Below, piece by piece: positions 21,571 through 30,877 of a stretch of DNA of 64,000 nucleotides. The notes below the pieces were generated by a model. It did not search any database and was not told where the DNA came from. It saw only the letters and a program-made list of their open reading frames with translations. Position 1 is the first letter of the stretch; every line of letters starts with the position of its first letter. The translations under genes were made by a program, and so were the position numbers. This DNA comes from an uncultured Granulosicoccus sp. (GTDB lineage Bacteria > Pseudomonadota > Gammaproteobacteria > Granulosicoccales > Granulosicoccaceae), in NCBI GenBank assembly GCA_947495035.1, contig CANLXI010000014.1, positions 112,976-176,975 on the forward strand. The letters run 5' to 3'.

Positions 21571-22629
21571 CTATCGGGGATCACCCGATTCACTGTCCTG
21601 CACGATCATGATCACGTCATCGCTGCCGTCTAGTATCAGAGTATAGGACTGACTTGCTGCCAGCGTTACTGGTACAGGGGAGAAGCGTTGCAGGGAATCC
21701 TGCACTGCATAGCTGCCAGCAGTCACTTCGCGATAATCGGGTATCTGCTGGAAGTCTGCCGGCGACACGGACCCCAGGGAAACCTCGCTGCCGCCGGGAT
21801 CGTCGCCCGCGGGCAGCAACAGCATCTGCGCCGATCGCGTATCTCCGGCAATGGCATAGGCTTGCAGTATGCGCACGCGTGCCAGTGCATCGCTGCCGGG
21901 CGATAGCCGAGAGGGCAGGGCCAGTATCTCCACCAGCGGGGCAGGCGAGTCGGGCTCAGCGCCACTGGTATCCGAATCGGTATCGGTTTCGTCGAATCGA
22001 TCCCTGACGATGAGAGTGCTGACCGATGACACGCCAAGATTCAGTGGGGAGAGCAGCAACTGCGGACGTCCCTCGTCCGCCTCGATGAGGCTCAGGGACT
22101 GACTGTTCAAGGGCACGGCGACCAGCGACGACACGTCACCGGGCTGGATGGCCGGGGTGAACAGGGCTGTGGTATCGGCATCGGCGAAGGCAGTGATGGG
22201 GGACTGACTGAGGTTGATCAGGGACAACAGCGGGGTCTCACGATCACTGCCTGCCAGCAGGTTTTCGAAGCCACGTGCCTGCGGTGCGGTCTCGCTACCG
22301 CCGGCAGTGCCTCCGTTGTCGGCATCATCCGGCCCGGGCGTGTCGCCCGCATCGGTCTGGCCGTCGCCATCACCGGCACCATCTGTCGGATCGGAACCCT
22401 CGACATTATCCGGATTGATGATATCGCCACCATCGCCGGTACCGAAGATTCCGCCGTCGCAGGCGCCGAGAAATGGCAGCAACCACAACAGCAAGAGCAG
22501 CGTGCCGAGGGTTCTGCCAGGGGACTTGCGTTGGGTCCTGCCCCCGGTTGCGGGTACTGTTTGGATTCTCAGCAGGCCCACGCTTGTGGCAGAGCGACAT
22601 TCAGACCGGGTGTTGTACATGTCAGTCAT
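21571..22629 (-). CDS. Large lipoprotein with acidic linker, function unknown
   Basis: A 352-residue exported protein. It has a basic N-terminus, a hydrophobic segment (LLLLLWLLPFLGACDGG) with lipobox LGAC, then about 80 residues rich in Asp/Gly/Thr. The C-terminal ~220 residues are predicted beta-rich, with repeated VNLSQSP/VPLNSQ/LSPLNLG segments, and recall DUF4397-type repeats. I do not recognise a specific function. The start (ATG 22629 or 22620) overlaps the end of the DUF6502 gene by up to 8 bases, so the two are probably translated together. Confidence 0.75.
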   Translation of the reverse strand: MTDMYNTRSECRSATSVGLLRIQTVPATGGRTQRKSPGRTLGTLLLLLWLLPFLGACDGGIFGTGDGGDIINPDNVEGSDPTDGAGDGDGQTDAGDTPGPDDADNGGTAGGSETAPQARGFENLLAGSDRETPLLSLINLSQSPITAFADADTTALFTPAIQPGDVSSLVAVPLNSQSLSLIEADEGRPQLLLSPLNLGVSSVSTLIVRDRFDETDTDSDTSGAEPDSPAPLVEILALPSRLSPGSDALARVRILQAYAIAGDTRSAQMLLLPAGDDPGGSEVSLGSVSPADFQQIPDYREVTAGSYAVQDSLQRFSPVPVTLAASQSYTLILDGSDDVIMIVQDSESGDPR

Positions 22630-23455
22630 CCTTCTTGTCTGCCTTGTGCACAGTGTCTTGTGGCGGTTCGATATCTTCGATCCAGTAGAGTCCCAGACCG
22701 ACCCGGTGGTGTCCCTTGTCGGCCTCGCCGGTATCGCTGCCCTGATCGTGCACGGACAAGGCAGCATCGAGCGAGCGCAACAGCTTCAGTCCCTCGGTGG
22801 CACTGAGCTGACGAAACTGTTCCCGACCTTCGCTCGTGACATTGTCATAGGCCACGCTCATCTGCAGGCGTCGCTGATCATGGCCATTCAGGTTGTAGTC
22901 CAGGGTGGTCAGCAGGTCGGTGGCACTGGTGGCAAAGATATCCAGCAAGGCCGATTCGCTCTGCTGCGGTACGTAACCCTGATGCAACAGTGACACCTTG
23001 CCGGCCTCGTGTTGCACGGTTCCCACGCGTTCCAGTTCATCGAGCAGGGCACGGGCTGGCACATCACCGCCATGGCGCTTCACCAGCTGATTGAAGCTGT
23101 CGCTGCTGTCGCCGTAGGTCAGCACCCGCGGTTTGCCCTGAGCGGTCTGAAATTCCTGGTCCTGCAACCAGCCGGTGACGACCCGAACGGCACGATTGTG
23201 CTTGCTGACGCCGGTATTGACGTCACTGGGCAGTTCGCGAATGCGCTTGACCTCCTTGCGGTTGATGCCGGTGACAATGGCAATGCGTGAAAGCGTGGGT
23301 GTCTTGCCATCGATGCCGAAATGTTCCTCCGCTTCCCTGACGTAGGCCTGTTTCGCCCAGTTGGCAAATTCTGCATGCGAGACACCATGACGCAGCAGCA
23401 GTCGCACCAGTGGCGAGAGTACTTTGGTCACGGCTTGTTGCAGGCTTTCGTTCAT
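22622..23455 (-). CDS. DUF6502-like protein
   Basis: A 277-residue cytosolic protein resembling the DUF6502 family. The N-terminus (PLVRLLLRHGVSHAEFANWAK) looks like a helical domain, followed by a winged-helix-like part (LSRIAIVTGINRKEVKRI), suggesting nucleic-acid binding. The C-terminal half is helical. The function is unknown. It is coupled to the downstream lipoprotein gene, an arrangement that pairs a putative cytosolic regulator with an exported protein. Confidence 0.7.
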   Translation of the reverse strand: MNESLQQAVTKVLSPLVRLLLRHGVSHAEFANWAKQAYVREAEEHFGIDGKTPTLSRIAIVTGINRKEVKRIRELPSDVNTGVSKHNRAVRVVTGWLQDQEFQTAQGKPRVLTYGDSSDSFNQLVKRHGGDVPARALLDELERVGTVQHEAGKVSLLHQGYVPQQSESALLDIFATSATDLLTTLDYNLNGHDQRRLQMSVAYDNVTSEGREQFRQLSATEGLKLLRSLDAALSVHDQGSDTGEADKGHHRVGLGLYWIEDIEPPQDTVHKADKKDD

Positions 23456-23709
23456 GCTTTTCCGGTCATGGACGGTGATGCTATCGGGCTATGCGCCGGT
23501 TTTTCCATGGTGAGCAATTGACAGACCGGAGCAAGTAGTTCGCCGGTTCATGTGCCGCCACGTCGAAAAGTTGGGATATTTATCCCAGCTATGGAAAATA
23601 CTAACAGGAAAGGGCGCGGGATCGACAGACGAATTCGGCATCTGCCACCGATGTCACCCCTGCTGATCGTCGGGTTGGCAACAGGGAAAGCGGTGGCCGG
23701 GAAAATCGA

Positions 23710-24114
23710 TCAGGGGCTGGACGAGGAGAGGTAGAGATCGGTGAAGGTCGGTTTGCCGTCCACACACTGGCTGGCATCCAGCGGCACTACCACCACCACC
23801 AGCGAGCCCGAGAGCATGGCTGACAGGGCCAGCGTCTCGATTTCCTCCTGGCGAGCCGCACCGGCTGCGCTGCTGGTATCCATACGCAGTATATTGCTGC
23901 GACAACCGGACGGGCCGATCTCGTGTCCGCCGATGTGCAGCGTCAGATAATCCCGGCCATCGAAGGTGCCTCGCTGGACCTCGGTCAGCTGAGTGGTGAT
24001 GGTGATCTGCGGAGGTGTCAGTGTATTGGCTGCCAGTGGCAGACAGAATAGCAGCGGAAACAGGCATGAAACTGCATGCACAAGGCGGGCAATCGATGGG
24101 CGCGTGGGTTTCAT
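23710..24114 (-). CDS. Small secreted protein, unknown function
   Basis: A 134-residue protein with a signal peptide (hydrophobic LVHAVSCLFPLLFCLPLAANT, cleavage probably after LAA). The mature part is beta-rich and has two cysteines (in PSGCRSN and ASQCVDG) that could form a disulfide. No family was recognised. It is separated from the DUF6502 gene by about 250 bases in which I see no feature. Confidence 0.65.
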   Translation of the reverse strand: MKPTRPSIARLVHAVSCLFPLLFCLPLAANTLTPPQITITTQLTEVQRGTFDGRDYLTLHIGGHEIGPSGCRSNILRMDTSSAAGAARQEEIETLALSAMLSGSLVVVVVPLDASQCVDGKPTFTDLYLSSSSP

Positions 24115-24619
24115 GGCTTGCTGGTGTCTATCCGCAGTTCGGTCTGTCCGCTTCGGGCGATAAGAGGCTTGTCGCAGTGTAACGTTCCCCGAGTGTCAGA
24201 CGAGAGGGAAAATTGCCCTGAACAAGGTTATCCCGATCATAACGCCGGCCGTGTCTCCGACCTGTGCTGCAAGGCTCATTCCAGTGTCAACAGCGGGTTC
24301 CGCCAGTCCGAATCACCGTTACGCGAGAAACTGTCGAACCTCTCGGGGGAGGGTTACGGGGCCTCGACCGAGCGGTTCGATACCCTGAACCAATACTCAT
24401 TTGCAAATTCAAGGATCACAGCACTTGTTCTCTAGGTAGACGGCAGTTTGTCTATTGAGCTACATTACACGCCGCTGACCGGTGAGTAATTGTTGTGCCG
24501 GACAAGAACAAGATGGCGTTGCGGGGAATCGGAATCCGCAGACACCACAGGGACGACCCGCTTTTCATTGCCATATCACCTTCATTGATTCTGTCAATCA
24601 CTCTAAAGAGAATTGCAAC
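24115..24619. other. Divergent intergenic region before the TRAP operon
   Basis: 505 bases with no convincing gene. It must hold the promoter for the TRAP transporter operon. An AAAGAG ribosome-binding motif lies at 24605-24610 before the dctP start. No operator was recognised. Confidence 0.4.
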
Positions 24620-25717
24620 ATGTCAAGACGTCACTTTCTGAAAACAGGCGCTGGAGCAGCAGGAGCTGCCGCCGTCGCCGGTACTGGTCTCATCACATCG
24701 GCACCCGCTATCTCGCAAGGTCGTGAGAAGCTGGTCATGGTCACCACCTGGGGGCGTGGCCTGGCGGGTGTATTCGACGCAGCGCAGCGCGTAGCGGATT
24801 CCGTCAACGCCATGTCCGATGGCACGCTGGAAATCGAGATCAAGGCACAGGGCGAGCTGGTCTCCGGACTGCCGGCCGTCTTCGATGCGGTCACCACCGG
24901 TCAGGCGGACATGTACCATGGTGCCGATTACTACTGGGTTGGCCAGCACCCGGCCTTTGCCTTCTTCACCGCGGTGCCGTTCGGTATGACAGCGCTGGAA
25001 CTGAACAACTGGTACTACCACATGGGTGGACACGAGCTGCATCGTGAACTGGGTGAGGAATTCGGTCTGGTATCTTTCCAGGCAGGCAATACCGGTGCTC
25101 AGTCCGGTGGCTGGTTCCGCAAGGAGATCAACAGCGCGGATGACTTCAAGGGTCTGAAGTTCAGAATGCCGGGTCTGGGTGGAGCGGCTCTGGGCAAGCT
25201 GGGCGCCTCCGTACAGACGCTGCCGGGTTCCGAGGTGTATCAGGCTCTGGCTTCAGGCGCCATCGACGGTACCGAGTGGATCGGTCCATGGGCCGACGAG
25301 AAGGCCGGTTTCCAGGAAGTCACCAAGTTCTACTACACCTCCGGTTTCCATGAGCCGGGCGCCGGTCTGCAAGTCGGCATCAATGCCGATCGCTGGGCAT
25401 CGCTGAAGCCGCATCATCAGAAGATGATCGAAATTGCCTGTGGAGACGCCAACTCCTGGAACCTGCATCAGTATCTGGCGAACAACGCGATTGCGCTGGA
25501 TCGTCTGGTGGCTGGTGGTGTGCAGACACTCGAATTCCCCGATTCCGTGTGGGATGCCTTCGGAGCCGCTTCCCAGGAAGTGCTGGATGAGAACATGGAT
25601 GACGAATTCTTCGCCAAGACCCATGATTCCGTCATGAAGAGCATGAAATTGTCCGCTCGCTGGGCTGATCTGTCCGATGGCATCTATACTCGCCAACGAA
25701 CTCGCGTCGCAGGCTGA
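24620..25717 (+). CDS. dctP: TRAP transporter solute-binding protein, DctP/TakP type
   Basis: The periplasmic substrate-binding subunit of a tripartite ATP-independent transporter. The 365-residue protein begins with a twin-arginine signal (SRRHFLK) and an Ala/Gly-rich hydrophobic core, so export is probably by Tat, as for several TRAP binding proteins. The DctP fold shows in FRMPGLGGAALGKLG (the conserved Arg that binds the ligand carboxylate) and GAIDGTEWIGPW. The latter resembles the TakP branch, whose members bind 2-oxo acids or lactate. The exact ligand is inferred only as a carboxylate. It is the first gene of the operon. Confidence 0.9.
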   Translation: MSRRHFLKTGAGAAGAAAVAGTGLITSAPAISQGREKLVMVTTWGRGLAGVFDAAQRVADSVNAMSDGTLEIEIKAQGELVSGLPAVFDAVTTGQADMYHGADYYWVGQHPAFAFFTAVPFGMTALELNNWYYHMGGHELHRELGEEFGLVSFQAGNTGAQSGGWFRKEINSADDFKGLKFRMPGLGGAALGKLGASVQTLPGSEVYQALASGAIDGTEWIGPWADEKAGFQEVTKFYYTSGFHEPGAGLQVGINADRWASLKPHHQKMIEIACGDANSWNLHQYLANNAIALDRLVAGGVQTLEFPDSVWDAFGAASQEVLDENMDDEFFAKTHDSVMKSMKLSARWADLSDGIYTRQRTRVAG

Positions 25718-25764
25718 TACAGGCCTGAATCGCTGGTAACAGCGGTAATGACTGCAGCGTCCGG

Positions 25765-25792
25765 TACCGGGGTGCACCATGGCGCCCCGGTA
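25765..25792 (+). promoter_or_regulatory. Intercistronic hairpin between dctP and dctQ
   Basis: TACCGGGG (25765-25772) and CCCCGGTA (25785-25792) form a perfect 8-base stem that can extend inward by about three pairs. There is no T-run after it. Such hairpins between a binding-protein gene and its permease genes commonly stabilise the upstream mRNA and raise binding-protein yield; that role is inferred here. Confidence 0.6.
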
Positions 25793-25867
25793 TCACTCCT
25801 CTTACCGATGAGGAGCCCTGACGCTGCGGTTTTCCGGTTTTTCTGATCACGTTTTTCGGAGGCTCGC

Positions 25868-26995
25868 TTGGCGGCACTCTTATCGATTCTGGCTGGCCTG
25901 GGACAGGGTTTCATCGATCTGGTGATGTTGCCGTGGACACTCTGGCAGTGGTTCCACATGGATGTACTCAAGGAACGCATGGTCGCCATGACGCTGGCAG
26001 GCATGTCGGTGCAGTTCCTGTACATGGTGCTGAGCACGGTACTGCTGCTGTTGCTGTTGAGCCTGATCAGTCGCCGATTCCTGAAATCGACAGTCCTGTC
26101 GCTGGAAGCCTTCAACCGTCGCATCGGGCAACTGGCCTCGTGGTTCGTGCTGCTGCTGATGATGCAGCAAGTCATGATCATCATCATGGGTCAGGTATTT
26201 CGTGGCAACGAACTGCTGTTCTCGCCGTTCGGCATGCAGTTGTCGAACGCCGAACTGCAGTGGATGTCCGGTCAGCTCAAGCTCTACAACGCACTGCTGA
26301 TTGCGCTGGCATCGGCCTATACCTTCATCGAAGGGGGTCATGTGCGGGTCGATCTGGTGTACGGCAATCTGGGCTACAAGGCCCGGCGATTCATCGATTT
26401 TCTGGGTTCCATCCTCTTCATGATGCCGTCAGCCATTCTCATGTGGTGGTTTGCCTGGCCACTGGCGATGAACTCGATCTTCGCGCAACGTCCCATGAAC
26501 ATCTTCTCCGACAAGGCCAGCTGGCGTGGCGTTCGTCTGGAGACTTCCGGTACGGCTGAATTCACCTGGGTCTGGACCTTCAAGGTACTGATACTGGTGT
26601 TTGCCGCCCTGCTGTTCCTGCAGGCAGTTGCCTTCATGCTGCGCAATCTGTGGGCCCTGCTCGAGAGCAAGGCAGAGATAGAATCGCATCCGGTTGATCC
26701 AACCGATATTGCGCAGGCAGAGCCCGACATCAATCTCGGCAGTCCACTGCCGGATTCATCCCAACCGGACGATGCCCGTCAGAGTGTGCGCTCCGGCGAT
26801 GCCACAGTGGCCGCGGCGGCCTACCCGGATGCCACGGCCTCCGCCAATGAACAACTGGAACGCCTGCGGGAGACCGAACATCAACGCCGCCGAATCCGAA
26901 CCGACAGCAGACAGAGCGTGAACCTGAACGACAACATTTCCACACCTTCCCTGGCGCCTGCTGGCGGATCCAACAAGCCATCCGGAGGCCAATGA
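25868..26995 (+). CDS. dctQ: TRAP transporter small permease subunit DctQ with long C-terminal tail
   Basis: The small membrane subunit of the TRAP transporter. The start is TTG 25868, decided by a GGAGG motif at 25858-25862. The 375-residue protein has about five to six membrane segments within the first ~265 residues (for example LYMVLSTVLLLLLLSLI and IDFLGSILFMMPSAILMWWF). A hydrophilic tail of about 110 residues, rich in Asp/Ser/Pro/Arg, follows. Usual DctQ proteins are 160-220 residues, so this is a long form. It precedes dctM with only one base between stop and start. Confidence 0.88.
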   Translation: MAALLSILAGLGQGFIDLVMLPWTLWQWFHMDVLKERMVAMTLAGMSVQFLYMVLSTVLLLLLLSLISRRFLKSTVLSLEAFNRRIGQLASWFVLLLMMQQVMIIIMGQVFRGNELLFSPFGMQLSNAELQWMSGQLKLYNALLIALASAYTFIEGGHVRVDLVYGNLGYKARRFIDFLGSILFMMPSAILMWWFAWPLAMNSIFAQRPMNIFSDKASWRGVRLETSGTAEFTWVWTFKVLILVFAALLFLQAVAFMLRNLWALLESKAEIESHPVDPTDIAQAEPDINLGSPLPDSSQPDDARQSVRSGDATVAAAAYPDATASANEQLERLRETEHQRRRIRTDSRQSVNLNDNISTPSLAPAGGSNKPSGGQ

Positions 26996-26996
26996 C

Positions 26997-29099
26997 ATGT
27001 TCTTTGGTCTCAATGGCGTTGAAATATCGCTGATCATCACCTTTGCCTGTCTGTTCATCGGCATCCTGTCCGGCTTTCCCGTGGCCTTTGCCATCGCCGG
27101 CTCCGCTATCGTCAGTTTCGGCATCATTGCCGTGATGAGTCACGCCGGCCTGCTGTACACCCTGGTGGAAGGCAATGCGGGAACCGAAATCATTCCAGTA
27201 CTGCCCCAGGGCTGGGACGGGGCCTTCCTGTCCATACTCTCCACCTGGTCGGGTGGCATCTTTTCGCGCGCCTTCGGTGGCAACGTCGAGACCCTGCTGG
27301 CGGTACCGCTGTTCGTGCTCATGGGCATCGCGCTGGAGCGTTCACGCATCGCCGAAGACCTGCTGACCACCATGGCGCGCACCTTCGGCACTCTGCCCGG
27401 TGGACTGGCTATCGCCGTGGTGCTGGTCGGTACCCTGCTGGCAGCCAGTACCGGTGTGGTCGGTGCCACGGTTGTCACGATGGGGTTGATCGCCCTGCCA
27501 ACCATGTTGCGCGCGGGTTATTCGAAGTCGCTGTCGACGGGGGTCATCGCCACCTCAGGCACACTGGGTCAGATCATTCCGCCCTCGATCGTGATCGTGT
27601 TGCTGGGTTCCATCGTGGGCGACATGTACTCCATCGGTCAGGAGAACCGAGCCAAGGAAATGGGGCAGACGGTCATGGAAATGCTGGGTGAACCGGCAGT
27701 TCTGTCCACCGGTACCCTGTTCAAGGCAGCATTCATACCGGGTGTGGTACTGGCCCTGATGTATGCCCTGTACGCACTGGGCTATGCGCTGCTGAAACCC
27801 AAGTCGGCGCCTCCGATCAAGCTGGATGAGGCCGACTCCGGCAAGTTCGATGTGGCGGCACACTACGGCCACCGCACCGGCTTGCTGGTGCTGCTGACGC
27901 TGGGCCCGGTGATTCTGCTGGTAGCCTTGTGGCTGGCCCTGACCAACATGGGCTTCATCACCTCGCAAGCCTTCGCCGGTGATACGGGACTGATCTCCCA
28001 CGGTACGGCTCTGGTGACGCTGGCGTCGCTGACCATCCTGTTGCTGTCGATGACCCTGCAACCTCAGTACCGGCCCCTGCCATTGCTGATCGGTATCGTG
28101 GGCGTTGCAGCCTATGTACTGGTGGATATCTTCGTTCTGGGACCCGAGAACACGCCGGGCGAGCGCTTTGTCAATTACGGTATTCCCGTTCTGCTGATCC
28201 TGTTCGGCGTCAAGGCGGCGCTGACCAGGCTCAGCAACATTGACGTGCTGCGCGTGGTATCGCCCCCGGTCATTCTGATCGTGTCGGTACTGGGCTCCAT
28301 CCTGGGCGGCGTGACCAGTCCGACGCCGGCTGCGGCTCTGGGTGCGGCGGGTGCCATCATGCTGGCAGCAGCGCGACTGTCCGAAGGCAATCGCAGTGCC
28401 ACGCGTATCATTCTGTGGGCCGCATTTGCGGTCGTCATCATGCTGCTGATGCGTGGCAACTTCGATCTGCGCATGTCACTGGATGACGTCAATCTGGAGA
28501 ACAAGGTTGCCGTATGGGTGACCATCGCCGCCTATCATGTGGCGGTATTCGGTCTGCTGTTTTCCTGCTTCGTGCTGATCAGCAAGAAGGTCATGACCTC
28601 CGTGGTTCGCGAAACCACCAAGGTCACCAGCATGGTTTTCATGATTCTGGTTGCCTCGCTGTTCCTGAGTCTGTCGATTCGTGCCTACGGGGGTGAGCAC
28701 TACATTCAGGAGGTGCTGCGCAGTATCGAGGATCCCCGCACGCTGTTGCTGGCAGTCATGGCGGTGCTGTTCCTGCTGGGCTTCGTGCTCGATTTCATCG
28801 AAATCATCTTCATCGTGATTCCGATTGTCGGACCGGTCATCTATGCCGCAGATCCGGCACTAATGCCACCGGAGTGGATCACCATTCTCATCGCGGTGAA
28901 TCTGCAGACTTCCTTCATCACACCGCCGTTCGGCTTTGCGTTGTTCTATCTGCGTGGGGTAGCACCGCCATCGGTCACCACGGGGGATATCTACCGAGGT
29001 ATCTGGCCTTTCGTTCTGATCCAGATAGTCGGCCTGGTGCTGTTGTGGAATTTCCCGCAGATCACGACCTTCCTGCCGGATCTCCTGCCGGCCAATTAG
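26997..29099 (+). CDS. dctM: TRAP transporter large permease subunit DctM, long form
   Basis: The large, Na+-coupled membrane subunit. The DctM signature appears at both ends (GIALERSRIAEDLL, GVVGATVVTMGLIALPTMLRAGYSKSLSTGVI and the C-terminal ETSFITPPFGFALFY-like segment). The protein is 700 residues versus ~430 for classical DctM. The extra length is an internal region (about residues 230-470) with additional membrane helices. A GGAGG motif precedes the ATG. The stop codon TAG at 29097-29099 is part of the 8-bp target duplicated by the adjacent insertion sequence. Confidence 0.93.
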   Translation: MFFGLNGVEISLIITFACLFIGILSGFPVAFAIAGSAIVSFGIIAVMSHAGLLYTLVEGNAGTEIIPVLPQGWDGAFLSILSTWSGGIFSRAFGGNVETLLAVPLFVLMGIALERSRIAEDLLTTMARTFGTLPGGLAIAVVLVGTLLAASTGVVGATVVTMGLIALPTMLRAGYSKSLSTGVIATSGTLGQIIPPSIVIVLLGSIVGDMYSIGQENRAKEMGQTVMEMLGEPAVLSTGTLFKAAFIPGVVLALMYALYALGYALLKPKSAPPIKLDEADSGKFDVAAHYGHRTGLLVLLTLGPVILLVALWLALTNMGFITSQAFAGDTGLISHGTALVTLASLTILLLSMTLQPQYRPLPLLIGIVGVAAYVLVDIFVLGPENTPGERFVNYGIPVLLILFGVKAALTRLSNIDVLRVVSPPVILIVSVLGSILGGVTSPTPAAALGAAGAIMLAAARLSEGNRSATRIILWAAFAVVIMLLMRGNFDLRMSLDDVNLENKVAVWVTIAAYHVAVFGLLFSCFVLISKKVMTSVVRETTKVTSMVFMILVASLFLSLSIRAYGGEHYIQEVLRSIEDPRTLLLAVMAVLFLLGFVLDFIEIIFIVIPIVGPVIYAADPALMPPEWITILIAVNLQTSFITPPFGFALFYLRGVAPPSVTTGDIYRGIWPFVLIQIVGLVLLWNFPQITTFLPDLLPAN

Positions 29100-30771
29100 T
29101 GCCCATCCACAAAGCCTGCTTTTACGGTCGACGATGAATCTTGCTACCCAGAGCCGGAACCTGATTCTGAACATGTTCTCGCTTGACTGAATTTTAGCGC
29201 CCAATTCCACGATTTACCCTCTTTGGCTCGTTTTCAGGGCATAACCGTCCGTCGCACTATCTGATTTCGTGCGATTTTCATGACCCATAATGCTTACCTG
29301 TGTGGCTAGGCCGATGAAAACCGGACCATCCGGATCAGGTTGTAACTCAATACCGATGACCAGACGAAGGCCTTGAAGCCATCAAGGCCTTTCCAGGTCG
29401 CCTTGCCTGCGCCAAATGCACGTTTGAGTTCCGATATGTTGCCTTCGATACCTGCGCGAAAGTTACGCAGGGCGTCGAACGTCTTCTTCTTCACCCCCAT
29501 GTCGCCCAGTGCAAGTCCGACCGGTTTGCTGAATATATTTCGCTTCACGCCCAACGCCTTGGCAGACTCAACGTTGGCTTGGCTGGCATAGCACCCATCG
29601 GCAACAACTGCGCTGGGAAGTTTCTCGTAGTCAGCCCGGCAGGCTTCGAGTACGCACACGTACAGCACGGCGTCAGCCGGGTTGCCATTCTCGATTTTGC
29701 AGTAGGTAATGAAACCATCTTCTTGGGTCGCCAGATTGATCTTGTGGCCGAACTGAACATCGCGCAGACCCTTCACGATGATGTCGGTATGTGGCTCAAA
29801 AATACTGACAATCTTCTGCGATGCCGGAACATCTTCTTCATCGTAAACACGTCGTTGAGTTTGATCGATGACCTTGAGTAGCAAGGCGATGTAGTGCTCA
29901 ACCTTGTCGACCCATCGTTCTGCATTTCCAGAATTGTTTGCGTTAAGCCTGACCTTTTCAATGGCGCTTCGTGATTGTTTAAACACAACTGTGGCACAGC
30001 CCAGTAATGCTGGGTAGAGTTCGTCTTTTTCAGCCTTTTTAGCGTGAAAAATGCGATAGGACAACGATTTCGATTTATCGCGTTGATCTGTAAAACGGAT
30101 TTTTACACCTGTCATTTCGTTGCTCTGAAACAGTAACCGGCTCAGCACACGAATACTATCGGCCAGCAGCTGACTGTCTCTGGGCGCTGCTATGTTGCTG
30201 TCGGTCACAGTGCTGTCAATACGTAACCGATCCACTTTGAGCGTGTTGTCTTCAACCAGGTGTGACAGGAACAACTGGTTCGCCTGTTCGAGTGTCTCTG
30301 GGCTGATGTGACGGATAGTGGATTGGAGGCCAGAACGACTGGGATATTGATCCACCTGCAGTCGAGCAAACGTCCGATACGTCGGCGAGTCGGCCAAGTG
30401 GAATGATAACTTCTCGTAGCTCACCTTGAGGATCTGCTTGAGCAACAGGCAGCAAAAGACGCTGTCCACGCTCAACCCGCAGGCGCCGGTTGCCGTGGTA
30501 TCGGGTACACGGAAATCGCGCTCCACTGCATCGAGAATAAGCGGGTAATCATCGAGCAAATCTGACAAAGCACTGAGCTGATCGCCCAGCGCATGTTCGG
30601 CATAAAAATGGAATATACTGACCTGAGCATTGCGGGTCTCTCGCATGCGGGAATCCTCTTGGTGTGTGTTTAAGCTTCGCAACTCAAACATACCAAAACC
30701 AAGAGGATTTTTTACGTCCGCCGCCAAAATTTTCTCGTCAACTCAAATAGTTACGGGTTTGTGGATGGGCA
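29100..30771 (-). mobile_element. Complete insertion sequence (ISNCY/IS1182-like), 1672 bp
   Basis: The ends are perfect 14-base inverted repeats: TGCCCATCCACAAA at 29100-29113 and its complement at 30758-30771. An 8-base direct repeat CCAATTAG flanks the element (29092-29099 and 30772-30779), which is the target-site duplication. One transposase gene lies inside on the minus strand, with about 190 non-coding bases at its 3' side. Intact ends and the perfect duplication indicate a recent insertion. Confidence 0.93.
29306..30646 (-). CDS. DDE transposase of the insertion sequence
   Basis: A 446-residue transposase. ATG 30646 (MRETRNAQVSIF) is preceded by AGAGGA, a good ribosome-binding motif, so it is preferred to earlier in-frame starts. 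The DDE catalytic residues are probably in DSTVTDSNI, VVADGCYAS and GIEGNISELKRAFG. The N-terminal ~100 residues are the DUF772-like domain common to this class. The reading frame is intact. Assignment to ISNCY rather than IS1182 is uncertain. Confidence 0.9.
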   Translation of the reverse strand: MRETRNAQVSIFHFYAEHALGDQLSALSDLLDDYPLILDAVERDFRVPDTTATGACGLSVDSVFCCLLLKQILKVSYEKLSFHLADSPTYRTFARLQVDQYPSRSGLQSTIRHISPETLEQANQLFLSHLVEDNTLKVDRLRIDSTVTDSNIAAPRDSQLLADSIRVLSRLLFQSNEMTGVKIRFTDQRDKSKSLSYRIFHAKKAEKDELYPALLGCATVVFKQSRSAIEKVRLNANNSGNAERWVDKVEHYIALLLKVIDQTQRRVYDEEDVPASQKIVSIFEPHTDIIVKGLRDVQFGHKINLATQEDGFITYCKIENGNPADAVLYVCVLEACRADYEKLPSAVVADGCYASQANVESAKALGVKRNIFSKPVGLALGDMGVKKKTFDALRNFRAGIEGNISELKRAFGAGKATWKGLDGFKAFVWSSVLSYNLIRMVRFSSA

Positions 30772-30841
30772 CCAATTAGGCTGACGGGTCACTCCGAGTG
30801 CTGTGTCCCGCGCAAGAGCGACATGACAAGCCCCGCCCTCA

Positions 30842-30851
30842 GGGGGGGGGG
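30842..30851. repeat. Homopolymeric G10 tract
   Basis: Ten consecutive G residues lie between the insertion sequence and the end of the fusion gene. With the preceding CCCCGCCC it can also fold into a GC-rich stem, so it may be part of a terminator for the minus-strand operon or for dctM. Confidence 0.6.
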
Positions 30852-30877
30852 TGCATCACCAGGCAGAAGATGGCAAA

